A DNA stretch of 64,000 nucleotides from Pelagibacteraceae bacterium AG-365-D07 (GCA_003280005.1 QCGH01000003.1:20249-84248), one strand, 5' to 3'; positions 21,057 to 30,085 are shown, counted from the stretch's first letter. Translations and numbers: made by a program. The notes: generated by a model not told the origin, from the letters alone.

Positions 21057-22415
21057 TTATTTAAGTTGATTAAAAAGTTCAGGTGGAATTCCTTTATCCG
21101 CCATTCCTTTTATATTCCCTTTTGACATCTTCTTCATCATTTCAGACATCATTTTGAATTGTTTTAACAGTTTATTGATAGTGGCAATGTCGGTTCCTGA
21201 GCCATTAGCAATTCTTTTTTTTCTAGAGCCGTCAATAATTTTTGGATTGGCTCTTTCTTTTTTAGTCATAGATAAAATTACCGCTTCATTTTTAGAAATT
21301 ATTTTTTCATCAACACCAGCTTGATCCATTTGTGATTTCATTTTTGAGACACCTGGCAAGAAAGACATTACACCTTCAATTCCTCCCATTTTTTTCATTT
21401 GACGTAGTTGAGATAAATAATCTTCAAGAGTAAATTGTCCTTTTCTTAAATTCTCTTCTGCTTTTTTAACGTTTTCTTGATCAAGGTCTTCTGTAGCCTT
21501 TTCTACAAGAGATACTATATCTCCCATTCCTAAAATTCTATTTGCTATACGATCTGGATGGAAAACTTCCAGATTTTCAATTTTTTCTCCAACTCCTAAA
21601 AATTTTATCGGTACTTCTGCAACGTATTTCATACTTAAAGCTGCACCACCTCTACCATCACCATCTGATCTTGTTAAAATAATTCCTGTCAATGTGACTG
21701 TACTTTTGAATTCTTTCGCTACATTTGCTGCAACTTGTCCTGTAAGTGAGTCTGCCACCAAAATTACTTCTGTAGGATTAATTATGCCCTCAATTTGCTT
21801 TATCTCACTCATCATTTGCAGATCTATTTGTGTTCTTCCTGCGGTATCAAATAAAATTACATCACTACCATTAAGTTTGGCAGCGTTAATTGCTCTTTGG
21901 CAAATATCAGTGGGCAATTGTCCTTCAATTACTGGCAGTGTATTAATATTATTTTGTTCTCCAAGAAGCCTCAATTGTTCCTGAGCTGCTGGTCTGTATA
22001 TATCTAAACTGACCATCATGACCTTTTTTTTCTTATTTTTTTCTAAATAGCTAGCAAGCTTAGCCGTTGAAGTTGTTTTTCCAGATCCTTGAAGGCCAAC
22101 CATCATAACAGTAATGGGCGGAACTGCATTTAGATTAACCTCTGCATTTTTTTCTCCTAGCAAATTTACTAATTCATCATAAACAATTTTTACAACCATC
22201 TGTCCTGGAGATGTTGATCTAATTATTTCTTGTCCAAGTGCTTTTGGTTTGACTTTATCTACAAAGTCTTTAGCGACATCTAAAGAGACATCAGCTTCTA
22301 ACAAAGCTTGTCTAATTCCTCTCAAGCCCTCGTCTACTTGAGCTTCATTTAATGAAGGTGCCTTTTTTAAAGAAGAAAATATTTCTTCAAATTTATTTGT
22401 TAAATTTTCAAACAT
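21057..22415 (-). CDS. ffh: Signal recognition particle protein
   Basis: This is the SRP54-type GTPase that binds 4.5S RNA and signal peptides of nascent membrane proteins. It has an N domain, then the G domain with MVGLQGSGKTTSTAKLA, DTAGRTQIDL and RSDGDGRGGAALS, then a Met-rich M domain ending with MADKGIPPELFNQL. The track starts at a TTG (22427). I prefer the ATG at 22415 (MFENLTNKFEEIF, 452 aa) because SRP54 proteins begin this way and because 22426-22431 takes part in the leader RNA structure. It heads the ffh-rpsP-trmD-rplS run and has a structured leader. Confidence 0.96.
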   Translation of the reverse strand: MFENLTNKFEEIFSSLKKAPSLNEAQVDEGLRGIRQALLEADVSLDVAKDFVDKVKPKALGQEIIRSTSPGQMVVKIVYDELVNLLGEKNAEVNLNAVPPITVMMVGLQGSGKTTSTAKLASYLEKNKKKKVMMVSLDIYRPAAQEQLRLLGEQNNINTLPVIEGQLPTDICQRAINAAKLNGSDVILFDTAGRTQIDLQMMSEIKQIEGIINPTEVILVADSLTGQVAANVAKEFKSTVTLTGIILTRSDGDGRGGAALSMKYVAEVPIKFLGVGEKIENLEVFHPDRIANRILGMGDIVSLVEKATEDLDQENVKKAEENLRKGQFTLEDYLSQLRQMKKMGGIEGVMSFLPGVSKMKSQMDQAGVDEKIISKNEAVILSMTKKERANPKIIDGSRKKRIANGSGTDIATINKLLKQFKMMSEMMKKMSKGNIKGMADKGIPPELFNQLK

Positions 22416-22425
22416 AATTTTACCC

Positions 22426-22524
22426 AACAGCTATCGCACCAGTGGGCGAACCCTCGCTGACTGGTGTCGATCTCTTTGTTTCCAAAGACACCGCAAAATG
22501 CTGTATTTGCGGAAATTGCGATAA
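22426..22524 (-). ncRNA. Structured ffh leader RNA (candidate cis-regulatory element)
   Basis: This about 100-nt stretch has visibly higher GC than its surroundings and folds on the ffh-sense strand. One hairpin is CCGCAAA/TTTGCGG (22512-22491). A second is GGTGTC/GACACC enclosing a TTTG-GAAA-CAAA arm (22492-22463). A third is CCAGT/ACTGG enclosing GGG-TTCG-CCC (22464-22439). A possible closing stem is TATCGC/GCGATA (22523-22518 with 22437-22432). The loop ACAGC (22504-22500) is complementary to GCTGT (22431-22427) just downstream, a possible pseudoknot next to the ffh start. A computational study of 'Ca. P. ubique' reported a candidate element upstream of ffh, and this is probably that motif. 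Function is unproven. The 4.5S RNA signature is absent. Confidence 0.8.
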
Positions 22525-22553
22525 ACTATAATAGAGGTTCAAAATGTCAACAA
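22525..22553 (-). promoter_or_regulatory. Candidate promoter for the ffh transcript
   Basis: On the minus strand TTGTTG (22553-22548) and TATAGT (22530-22525) are separated by 17 bp. An overlapping TTGACA (22550-22545) has a 14-bp spacer to the same -10. TATTAT (22534-22529) is an alternative -10. The exact start site decides whether the closing stem of the leader RNA is transcribed in full. Confidence 0.45.
22527..22532 (+). promoter_or_regulatory. Candidate -10 box for dapF-ftsY
   Basis: A perfect TATAAT lies on the plus strand 43 bp before the dapF ATG. No convincing -35 is seen at 16-18 bp. It overlaps the ffh promoter region on the other strand, so the divergent promoters may interfere. 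Confidence 0.4.
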
Positions 22554-22574
22554 ATAAGATAAACATTAAAATAT

Positions 22575-23399
22575 ATGGAATTTAATGCATTTAAAATGGA
22601 TGGCCTAGGAAATGATTTTGTTATCATTGACCAAAGAGTGAAGACTATAAATTTGAGTAAAGAAAATATTGTGAAAATTTGTAGTAGAGACTTTATTGGT
22701 TGTGATCAATTAATCTATATTAATAAAAATAAAGATAATAAAGATAAACTTATTTTCTATAATTCTGATGGAAGTATTTCTGGTGCTTGTGGGAACGGTA
22801 CAAGATGTGTGGCTAAACTTTTATCAAAAGAATATGGAAAAAAGGAAATAAATTTAGAGACATCGTCTGGAAATTTACATTCACTGATACTAAAAGAAAA
22901 TTTGGTTGAAACTAATATAGGTATACCCTCTTTGGAGTGGGATAAAATTCCTTTAATCAAAGAAATGAATACTAAAAACTTAAATATAACCATTAATGAT
23001 ATCAATGGAGAAAAATTCAATGGCGGTATCGCAATTAACGTCGGCAATCCCCATATAATCTTTTTTGTAGAAAATAATGAAAATTATGAGATAGAAAATA
23101 TAGGACCTACAATTGAGCAACATGAATATTTTCCGGAAAAATGCAATGTAACTATAGCAACAATTAAAGATGAAAATTTGATTGATGTTAAAGTTTGGGA
23201 ACGAGGCGCAGGATTGACAAAAGCTTGTGGGACAGCAGCATGCGCAACAGCTTACGCGGCTTTTATAACAAAAAAAGTTTCCAATAATGTTGATATAAAA
23301 TTTTCTACAGGGATTTTATCGATAAGAATAGAAGATGATAATTCTATTTTTATGAAAGGCCCAGTTTCAAACGTAGAGGAGATCAAAATAAAATTATAA
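22575..23399 (+). CDS. dapF: Diaminopimelate epimerase
   Basis: The enzyme interconverts LL- and meso-diaminopimelate for lysine and peptidoglycan synthesis. Both catalytic cysteines are in conserved motifs: SGACGNGTRC near residue 72 and AGLTKACGTAACATAY near residue 218. The N-terminal FKMDGLGNDFVIID is the family signature. Length is 274 aa. Its stop overlaps the ftsY start by one base (TAATG), giving a dapF-ftsY operon opposite ffh. Confidence 0.96.
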   Translation: MEFNAFKMDGLGNDFVIIDQRVKTINLSKENIVKICSRDFIGCDQLIYINKNKDNKDKLIFYNSDGSISGACGNGTRCVAKLLSKEYGKKEINLETSSGNLHSLILKENLVETNIGIPSLEWDKIPLIKEMNTKNLNITINDINGEKFNGGIAINVGNPHIIFFVENNENYEIENIGPTIEQHEYFPEKCNVTIATIKDENLIDVKVWERGAGLTKACGTAACATAYAAFITKKVSNNVDIKFSTGILSIRIEDDNSIFMKGPVSNVEEIKIKL

Positions 23400-24316
23400 T
23401 GGGTATTTTTGAAAAGTTTAAAATAGGATTTCAAAAGAGTGCTTCAAATTTAACAGCAGGATTAAAAGAAATAATTCTTAAAAAAGAAATAGATGATCAT
23501 ACTTTAAATAAAATAGAAGATTTTTTAATTTCTTCAGATGTTGGAGTAGAAGCTGCGAGTGATATTAAAGATATTATATCCCAAAATAAAATTGATCCTT
23601 CAAGAGATATAATTGATGAGGTCAATGATTTATTAAAAAAATATATTCTGAGTTTAATGCGGCCCTTAGAAAGAAAGGATTTTTTTAATACACGAGATAA
23701 ACTAAATATAATTTTAGTATCTGGAGTTAACGGAGTAGGTAAAACAACATCGATAGGAAAAATTGGAAAAAGATTTAGAGAAAATAATAGTAAAGTTTTA
23801 TTTTCTGCCTGTGATACATTTAGAGCAGCAGCTATCGATCAACTAGAGCAATGGGCAAATAAAATAAATGTAGAAATAGTTAAATCTGACCCTGGCTCAG
23901 ACCCAGCTTCCGTAGCATTTAAATCTTTAGATGAGGCAAAAAAAAATAATTATAACCAAGTTATAATTGATACCGCCGGCAGACTTCAGAATAAAAAAAA
24001 TCTTATGGAAGAGTATAAGAAAATAGCAAAAGTGATTAACAAGTTTGATGATACTGGTCCACATGAGGTTCTATTAGTTTTAGATGCTACATCTGGACAA
24101 AATGTAATTAATCAGGTCGAAGAATTTAACAAAATTATTCCTTTAACAGGTTTAATCATGACTAAATTGGATGGAACTGCAAAAGGTGGAATTCTTATTG
24201 CAACAGCAAAAAGATTTAAAATTCCTATTGTTGCTCTAGGATTGGGTGAAAAAGAAGATGACTTAGAAATTTTTGACTCAGAGAGTTTTGCAAGTGCTTT
24301 TGTAAGAACTAATTGA
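23399..24316 (+). CDS. ftsY: SRP receptor FtsY
   Basis: This is the membrane-associated GTPase that docks the SRP. It has an NG domain with VNGVGKTTSIGKI (G1), DTAGRLQNKKNLMEE (G3) and TKLDGTAKGG (G4). At 305 aa it lacks the long acidic A domain of E. coli FtsY, which is common in streamlined genomes. Its 3' end overlaps the convergent hypothetical gene by 8 bp. Having ftsY divergent from ffh places both SRP GTPases around one regulatory region. Confidence 0.96.
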   Translation: MGIFEKFKIGFQKSASNLTAGLKEIILKKEIDDHTLNKIEDFLISSDVGVEAASDIKDIISQNKIDPSRDIIDEVNDLLKKYILSLMRPLERKDFFNTRDKLNIILVSGVNGVGKTTSIGKIGKRFRENNSKVLFSACDTFRAAAIDQLEQWANKINVEIVKSDPGSDPASVAFKSLDEAKKNNYNQVIIDTAGRLQNKKNLMEEYKKIAKVINKFDDTGPHEVLLVLDATSGQNVINQVEEFNKIIPLTGLIMTKLDGTAKGGILIATAKRFKIPIVALGLGEKEDDLEIFDSESFASAFVRTN

Positions 24317-24860
24317 TCAAATTTGTGGATATTAAAGGTTTATAAATTTTACAGTTAAGTGTACTTGATATGTCCTTAAAACCGCAGTTTTTTGCATAAG
24401 AAGAAATGATAAAACTGATTTTTCCCTTTTCTTTTATTTTGCTTATTTTTTTAAGGGCAATATCAAATTTTAAATTTTCAAAAAAATTTTTATTCGCACT
24501 TACTAAAATTAAAGTATTATTATCTTCCATTAAGTAATATGCAAAGTCTTCGGGGAATACTGGATAATCATAATTTTGGGATAGTCTTTTAATGTATGAG
24601 GGGAACCATTCATAAGTAATCAATGGTTCATCAGTTTTTAATTTATGATTATAAATATATAAGTCCTGAGGATAGTCGGTTATATAATTATAATCTTCAC
24701 CCCTTGATAAAATAGCTTTTTCTCTAGTTTTAAAATAGAGTGTGAAATCTTTGTTATAGGAAACCATTTTTCCAACAAAAAAATAATCGTCTTCATTATT
24801 TTTGGTATCAGCAAAAGTTGAGTTAAATATAAAAAATAAAAAAATAATTAAATATTTCAT
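24309..24860 (-). CDS. Exported protein of unknown function
   Basis: I do not recognise this 183-aa protein. Residues 1-17 (MKYLIIFLFFIFNSTFA) form a clear Sec signal peptide, so the mature part (from about D18) should be periplasmic. The rest is polar and aromatic-rich with two late cysteines (CGFKD and LNCKIYKPL) that could form a disulfide. It is the last gene of a minus-strand group downstream of the alpha/beta hydrolase and overlaps ftsY convergently by 8 bp. Confidence 0.75.
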   Translation of the reverse strand: MKYLIIFLFFIFNSTFADTKNNEDDYFFVGKMVSYNKDFTLYFKTREKAILSRGEDYNYITDYPQDLYIYNHKLKTDEPLITYEWFPSYIKRLSQNYDYPVFPEDFAYYLMEDNNTLILVSANKNFFENLKFDIALKKISKIKEKGKISFIISSYAKNCGFKDISSTLNCKIYKPLISTNLIN

Positions 24861-24908
24861 TAACTTAATTATGAATTTATTAATGGAAATGATTTGTTTT
24901 AATTATGT

Positions 24909-25718
24909 CTAATTTAAGTTTTTAATAAATTGATTTATTGAATTAATTAAAGCTTCATTAAAATCCATCATATGATCATCATTATCAATAAAGTAATTAT
25001 ATTTTGGCTTATTTGCCTGTTTAAATAAAGCCTCTCCCATTTCAAACGGAACAATATTGTCTTTTTTACCATGTAAAATTAATATTGGAGAAAAAACTTT
25101 ATTTATTTTCTTATCTGTTTCATATTTATCTTTGAGCAATAATCCAGTTGGTGCCCAAGGATAATATTTTCTTGAAAGCTTCAACATGGATGTAAAAGGG
25201 GACTCCAAAATTACCCCTGCAAATTTATGGTCTTTTGCAAGATCTATTGCAACAGCGGTACCCAAAGACTCACCGTAAACTATAATATTTTGGTCGCTTA
25301 TATTATTTAAGTTTAGCCAATACTTTGCGGCTCTAGCATCTTTGTATAATCCTTGTTCTGATGGGCTTCCTTTGTTGCCGCTGAAGCCCCGATACGCAAC
25401 AATTAAGTAATTTAAATCTAACTTTGAAAGGTCATTTAATTTATATATTCTATTCTCTAAACTTCCTGCATTTCCATGAAAAAATAACAATGTTTTAAAA
25501 TTTTCATTTTTTTTATAATACCAAGAATTTAGTTCATCATCGGATGCAATTTTTATTTTTTCTATTTTGTGATTTAATTGATTTTCATCTAAATAATTAT
25601 TTTCACTAGGATGATACATCAATGATCTTTGGGAGAAATAAATTACTACGAGTATTGCAAGATAGATAAATAGTAAAAATAAAAATATATATCCAAAAGT
25701 CATTTTGTTTAATTTCAT
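24909..25718 (-). CDS. Membrane-anchored alpha/beta hydrolase (BEM46/YfhR-like)
   Basis: This is a probable serine hydrolase with one N-terminal membrane helix (residues 8-29, YIFLFLLFIYLAILVVIYF) and the fold outside. The nucleophile elbow is VYGESLGTAVAID (Ser near residue 150). The oxyanion region FFHGNAGSLENR, the acid in HGKKDNIVPF and the His in DNDDHMMDF complete the triad. The RSLMYHPSEN segment after the helix is typical of this family. The substrate is unknown. It abuts the EamA gene with no gap. Confidence 0.85.
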   Translation of the reverse strand: MKLNKMTFGYIFLFLLFIYLAILVVIYFSQRSLMYHPSENNYLDENQLNHKIEKIKIASDDELNSWYYKKNENFKTLLFFHGNAGSLENRIYKLNDLSKLDLNYLIVAYRGFSGNKGSPSEQGLYKDARAAKYWLNLNNISDQNIIVYGESLGTAVAIDLAKDHKFAGVILESPFTSMLKLSRKYYPWAPTGLLLKDKYETDKKINKVFSPILILHGKKDNIVPFEMGEALFKQANKPKYNYFIDNDDHMMDFNEALINSINQFIKNLN

Positions 25719-26615
25719 TTATTTTTTTTTAACTAAATATATTCCCATAAATACTAGTAACGCCCCTAAATAATGAAAATATTGAAGTTTTTCTCCAAAA
25801 AATATTATCCCAAAAAAAGAACCATAAATAGTAAATAAATACAAAGTAAATCCTGTCACTGTTGCACCAAGATATTTTTGGGTAATTGTGTACAGACTAA
25901 AGGCAATAATGCCCGGTGATATCGCTGCAAATAAAGTCCATTTGAAAAAATCTGCATTAAATGTTGTTGATGCTAAATTTATTTCTTCAAATAAATAAAA
26001 TGGAAAAAGACTAATAGCACCAAATAACGCTATCAATGTAAATCTTGGAAAAACTTTTAAAGTTGACTTCCAATTATATAAATAAATTGAATAAATAGCC
26101 CATCCAATTGCGGCTCCTAACATCCAGATATCACCTGGATTAAATGTCAAATTTAATAATAAATTTATATCTCCTCTAATAATAATTATAAAAACTCCAA
26201 TCAAACAAAGGAGGAGGCCTATAATTTTTATTAAGTTAAATTTTTCTTTAAAGAATAAGCATGAAATCAGAATAATAAATATAGGAGATGAAGTGTATAT
26301 AATTCCCATATTAACTACTGTTGTTGTTTGTCCTGCAATAAATGGAAATGCACCACAAATTCCACACCCAGTTGCTCCTAAAATGAAAAGTTTAAAATAT
26401 TCTTTTTTATTATTTATTTTTATTAAACCTTTTCTTAAAACTGAATAATTAAATAGCAATAGTATTAAAAAAACAAATAGCCATCTCCAAAATGCAAGTG
26501 AAATAGGTGGAACAAATTCAACACCTCCTCGAGCAACAATTAAGTTGCTAGCCATAAATATTGGCTGAATTAATAATAAAAAAAATGGGTAAATATTTTT
26601 TTTTGAGTAACTCAA
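25719..26615 (-). CDS. DMT superfamily (EamA) transporter
   Basis: A 298-aa, roughly ten-helix membrane protein built from two EamA repeats (about residues 10-140 and 160-295). The Pro/Gly-rich segments typical of the family are present (SLAFWRWLFVFLILL, NMGIIYTSSPIFIILIS, FLYTITQKYLGAT-like SLYTITQKYLGATVTG). Members export amino acids, metabolites or other small molecules, and the substrate cannot be read from sequence. It is followed directly by the hydrolase gene. Confidence 0.88.
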   Translation of the reverse strand: MSYSKKNIYPFFLLLIQPIFMASNLIVARGGVEFVPPISLAFWRWLFVFLILLLFNYSVLRKGLIKINNKKEYFKLFILGATGCGICGAFPFIAGQTTTVVNMGIIYTSSPIFIILISCLFFKEKFNLIKIIGLLLCLIGVFIIIIRGDINLLLNLTFNPGDIWMLGAAIGWAIYSIYLYNWKSTLKVFPRFTLIALFGAISLFPFYLFEEINLASTTFNADFFKWTLFAAISPGIIAFSLYTITQKYLGATVTGFTLYLFTIYGSFFGIIFFGEKLQYFHYLGALLVFMGIYLVKKK

Positions 26616-26634
26616 TTTAAAAAATTAATTTTGA

Positions 26635-26811
26635 TTATTTTTTATCAAAAAAAGCTTCGTAGATCATCATGATGATTGCTGCTCCCATAAGAATATATAC
26701 TGGAAGAACATCTAAAGCAGTAATCAACATTGATCTTGTTAAGGTAGTTGCTAACCCAACAAGAAAAAATATTGCAAACCCTAATCCTATAATTGTTGTA
26801 ATTCTACTCAT
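26635..26811 (-). CDS. 58-aa small membrane protein (not in ORF track)
   Basis: An ATG at 26811 opens a 59-codon frame encoding MSRITTIIGLGFAIFFLVGL and a second hydrophobic segment (ILMGAAIIMMIYEAFFDKK, stop). Two transmembrane helices and a basic/acidic terminal pattern look like a real small membrane protein. The start overlaps the amidase stop by 8 bp, consistent with operon coupling. I know no family for it. Confidence 0.65.
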   Translation of the reverse strand: MSRITTIIGLGFAIFFLVGLATTLTRSMLITALDVLPVYILMGAAIIMMIYEAFFDKK

Positions 26812-28138
26812 TAAATTTAATACTTTCTTTTTCTAACCAATTAGCAATACCCATAAATCTTAAATCATCATATTTATTACCAATTAATTGAACGCCTAAT
26901 GGTAAATTATTTTCTCCTTGTAGTAAAGGTAAAGAAATTGAAGGTGTTCCCATAAAAGACCAAACAGTACAAAATTCAGGACTACCAGTATTCGATAATC
27001 CTTTGTCTGCTACCCCAGTACTTGAAGGAGAAATTACTCCATGGTAATCCTCAAACACTTCTTTATATGAATCATAGCTTCTTGTCATAAAATCTCTTGC
27101 CTCTGCATAATCCTTTGCTGAATATTTAATCCCTCTTGAAATTGCATCTTGCATTTGCTTTGATAATTTTTTTTTACTTTTTTTAAAGTAATTATAAAAA
27201 TTATTTGCCATGTCTGTTTCATGAATTATTTGGTGATATTTTTTTATATCTTTAAAATAACTTGGTGTATCAAAAACCTCGATATTTTTTTTAAATGATT
27301 TTATGAAATACTCAAAAGCATCTCTTGATTTTTTATCTATTTTTTTCCAACTCTCAGTTTTATAAAATATAAATTTTGGTTCAAATGTTGGGATCTTGTT
27401 ACTCTCATCAAGCATTGTACTTGCAGAAAAATGTATTGTTGATTTATCATAAGAGTCTTTTTTGATTAGCACTTTTGCTAATAGAGCAACATCTTCTACT
27501 GATTTTCCAAATATACCTACATGATCTAAATTTTCAGAAGTTTTTAAAACTCCATTTCTAGATATTAAACCAAATGATGGTTTGTATCCAACTACTCCAC
27601 AATAAGAAGCTGGTCTTATAATTGAGCCACCTGTTTGAGATCCTATTGATAACGGAGCCATATGCGCAGCTACTACAGCTGCCGATCCGCTAGAGGAACC
27701 ACCGGGTGTTCTTGTGTAGTCATGCGGATTTTTTGTTTTGCTCGGGCTGTAATAAGCTAATTCAGACGTTGCGGTTTTACCCATGACAATTGCGCCTTCT
27801 GATTTAAGCAAATCAACTATTTCAGCATCTTGAGAAGCGGACATTCCTTTTCTTAAAATAGTTCCACACTCAGTTGGCATATCAAAAGTTCCAATAATAT
27901 CTTTTAATGCAACAGGAATTCCATGCAATAAACCCAAAGGTTTTCCAGACCTCCTATGATTATCTGACTCTTCAGCCTTTTCTAACAAAACTTTTTTGTC
28001 AAAATGAGCCCATGCATGAATATCTTTTTCAAATTTATTTATTCTTTCAATATAAGCTTTACATAGATCAACTGAAGTTAGTTGTGCGTCTTTTATATTT
28101 GTTGCTAGTTGTTTTACAGTTAAATTTAAAACATCCAT
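26804..28138 (-). CDS. Amidase (amidase-signature family)
   Basis: This hydrolase of the amidase-signature family acts on C-N amide bonds. The Ser-rich signature RTPGGSSSGSAAVVAAHMAPL and the downstream GSQTGGSIIRPASYCG provide the catalytic Ser-cisSer pair. The catalytic Lys is in GIPVALKDIIGT. Length is 444 aa. No gatB or gatC is nearby, so a tRNA amidotransferase role is unlikely. It sits 2 bp after the TRAP permease gene, so it may process an imported amide (inference). Confidence 0.88.
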   Translation of the reverse strand: MDVLNLTVKQLATNIKDAQLTSVDLCKAYIERINKFEKDIHAWAHFDKKVLLEKAEESDNHRRSGKPLGLLHGIPVALKDIIGTFDMPTECGTILRKGMSASQDAEIVDLLKSEGAIVMGKTATSELAYYSPSKTKNPHDYTRTPGGSSSGSAAVVAAHMAPLSIGSQTGGSIIRPASYCGVVGYKPSFGLISRNGVLKTSENLDHVGIFGKSVEDVALLAKVLIKKDSYDKSTIHFSASTMLDESNKIPTFEPKFIFYKTESWKKIDKKSRDAFEYFIKSFKKNIEVFDTPSYFKDIKKYHQIIHETDMANNFYNYFKKSKKKLSKQMQDAISRGIKYSAKDYAEARDFMTRSYDSYKEVFEDYHGVISPSSTGVADKGLSNTGSPEFCTVWSFMGTPSISLPLLQGENNLPLGVQLIGNKYDDLRFMGIANWLEKESIKFNE

Positions 28139-28140
28139 TT

Positions 28141-29502
28141 TTAATCAGCAAACAATGTTTCTGGCAGCCAAAGTGCTATGCCAGGGAACATATACATTAA
28201 AAACATCGCAAGAATTACGATCGCTAAAAATGGCATAATTCCTCTAAAGATGTCTAATAATTCTACATTTCTTGATTGGACACCCTTCAGATAATAGGCG
28301 GACATTGCCATTGGCGGTGTTAAGAAAGAGGTTTGTAAATTTAAAGCAATTAGCATTGCAAAAAAATATGGGTTTACTCCAAAAAACTCTACTAAAGGTA
28401 AAAATATTGGAACAAAAATAATTAATATTTCTGTCCATTCTAGTGGCCAACCTAGTAAGAAGATAATTATCTGCGTAATAACCAAGAATTGCCACGGTTG
28501 TAAATTCATAGATTTAAAGAAATGTTCAAACACCTCATGACCGCCTAAATAAGAAAATACTGCAGCGAATGTCCAGGATCCAATGAATAGCCACATAATC
28601 ATTGCTGTTGTTTTTGCCGTTAGAAAAACAGATTCTTTAAAATTTTTCCATTTAAGCGTTTTATAAAAATAAGATAATACAAGTGCACCAAATGCACCAA
28701 CCGCAGCAGCTTCTGCAGGAGTAGCTATCCCAGCTAATATTGTTCCAAGAACTAATATAATCAACGAGAATAGAGGTAAGAATGAAACTAAAACTTCTTT
28801 TAAGATAACTGCTCTTGGTGGTATTTCTTCTTTTGGCGGTTTTGGAGCAATAGAAGGATTTAACCAACCTCTAAAAATTGCATATCCAATATATAAGCCA
28901 GCTAACATTAAACCTGGAAATATGGCAGCTGCAAAAAGTCTTAAAGGCGACAATTGAGCAATTACAGCATATACAATAAGCATAATGCTTGGTGGAATTA
29001 ATATTCCTAAACAACCACCTGAACAAATAATTCCTGATGCAAATTTTTTATCATAACCGGCTTTGATCATTGCTGGCCAAGCTAATAACCCCATTAAAGT
29101 AACTACGGCACCAATAATTCCAGTTGCTGTAGAAAACAATGCACAAGTTACTAAAGCAGCAACCGCCATAGAAGCTGGTAAACCGTGTGAAGCTAATCTT
29201 ATAGCGAAAAATAATCTTGCTACTATTCCAGCTCTTTCAACCAAATACCCCATAAACAAAAATAATGGCACGGCTGTAAGAACTGTATTGTCCATAACCG
29301 AATAGGTATTATTTATAAATAATCTAAAGATCCTATTATCAAAAATATTTTCCATTAAGGCTGGATCGTAATAGGCATAATAACCAAAACCTATTCCCAT
29401 AGCCATTAATGTGAAAGCAATTGGAAATCCTAATAATACCGCAAACAGGAAAAGGCCCATCATCATAATTGCAATTTCTGGATTAGTTAGCTCAAATAAC
29501 AT
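28141..29502 (-). CDS. dctM: TRAP transporter large permease (DctM)
   Basis: This is the main membrane subunit of a tripartite ATP-independent periplasmic (TRAP) transporter, coupling solute uptake to an ion gradient. It is 453 aa with about 12 hydrophobic segments. ASGIICSGGCLGILIPPSIM and TPAEAAAVGAFGAL are characteristic DctM motifs. It overlaps dctQ by 11 bp. This type of large permease pairs with TakP/FcbT1-like binding proteins in my reading. Confidence 0.93.
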   Translation of the reverse strand: MLFELTNPEIAIMMMGLFLFAVLLGFPIAFTLMAMGIGFGYYAYYDPALMENIFDNRIFRLFINNTYSVMDNTVLTAVPLFLFMGYLVERAGIVARLFFAIRLASHGLPASMAVAALVTCALFSTATGIIGAVVTLMGLLAWPAMIKAGYDKKFASGIICSGGCLGILIPPSIMLIVYAVIAQLSPLRLFAAAIFPGLMLAGLYIGYAIFRGWLNPSIAPKPPKEEIPPRAVILKEVLVSFLPLFSLIILVLGTILAGIATPAEAAAVGAFGALVLSYFYKTLKWKNFKESVFLTAKTTAMIMWLFIGSWTFAAVFSYLGGHEVFEHFFKSMNLQPWQFLVITQIIIFLLGWPLEWTEILIIFVPIFLPLVEFFGVNPYFFAMLIALNLQTSFLTPPMAMSAYYLKGVQSRNVELLDIFRGIMPFLAIVILAMFLMYMFPGIALWLPETLFAD

Positions 29503-30085
29503 CTTTTTGATCCTGATCTTGTGAAGTTCTCATTAAAATTTTTTCCGTCTCTTCTGCGTCAGCAGATGCTCTTTTTGGCCAATGACCGGTTTGAATACAA
29601 ATTATTGATCTAAACACCTCACTAATTCCTTGAATAATTAGTAATATACCAGCGAGTGGTATCATTGATTTTGCCATATAAATTTGAATTTGAGCTGGAC
29701 TGTTCCAACTTGTCTCTTTTATCTTCCATGCCTGAGCTGCATAATCCCAACCATAAAAAGCTAGCGCTAAAACGCCGGGAAAGAAGAAAATGAAATACAA
29801 TACTAAATCGATTGAACCTTGAACCCTCACTGGAAAAAGTCGGTAAATCACATCTCCTCTAACATGTGCTTCAGTACTAAGTGTATAGGCTCCAGCCATC
29901 ATAAAAATCGCTCCATACATTTGCAAACTAAAATCAAAATTCCAAAGTGTTGGTGCATTTAATGCATAGGCCATAAATACCTCATAGCAAGTACCGCCCA
30001 TTAAAACTACAATACACCAAGAAAATGCTTTTCCCATTGATGTACTGAGCGCATCAGCAAATTTTATGAATGACCTCATGAGCAA
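29492..30085 (-). CDS. dctQ: TRAP transporter small permease (DctQ)
   Basis: This is the small integral membrane subunit of the TRAP transporter: 197 aa with four hydrophobic helices. The segment GDVIYRLFPVRVQG after LSTEAHVR matches the DctQ pattern (HVRVDxxY). It overlaps dctM by 11 bp and lies about 95 bp downstream of the binding-protein gene, with a terminator-like hairpin between them. Confidence 0.9.
   Translation of the reverse strand: MLMRSFIKFADALSTSMGKAFSWCIVVLMGGTCYEVFMAYALNAPTLWNFDFSLQMYGAIFMMAGAYTLSTEAHVRGDVIYRLFPVRVQGSIDLVLYFIFFFPGVLALAFYGWDYAAQAWKIKETSWNSPAQIQIYMAKSMIPLAGILLIIQGISEVFRSIICIQTGHWPKRASADAEETEKILMRTSQDQDQKDVI

Noticed and set aside
22426-22530. 4.5S (SRP) RNA gene next to ffh
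   Set aside because: The conserved SRP RNA tetraloop/internal-loop sequence (GTCAGGTCCGGAAGGAAGCA-like) is absent on both strands. The structure fits a leader of ffh instead.
26804-28138. gatA (tRNA amidotransferase subunit)
   Set aside because: The family is right, but no gatB or gatC is present and the context is a transporter operon.
28661-28867. Minus-strand 68-aa ORF inside dctM
   Set aside because: It overlaps the TRAP permease in another frame, and its Ser/Cys-rich sequence looks like a shadow.
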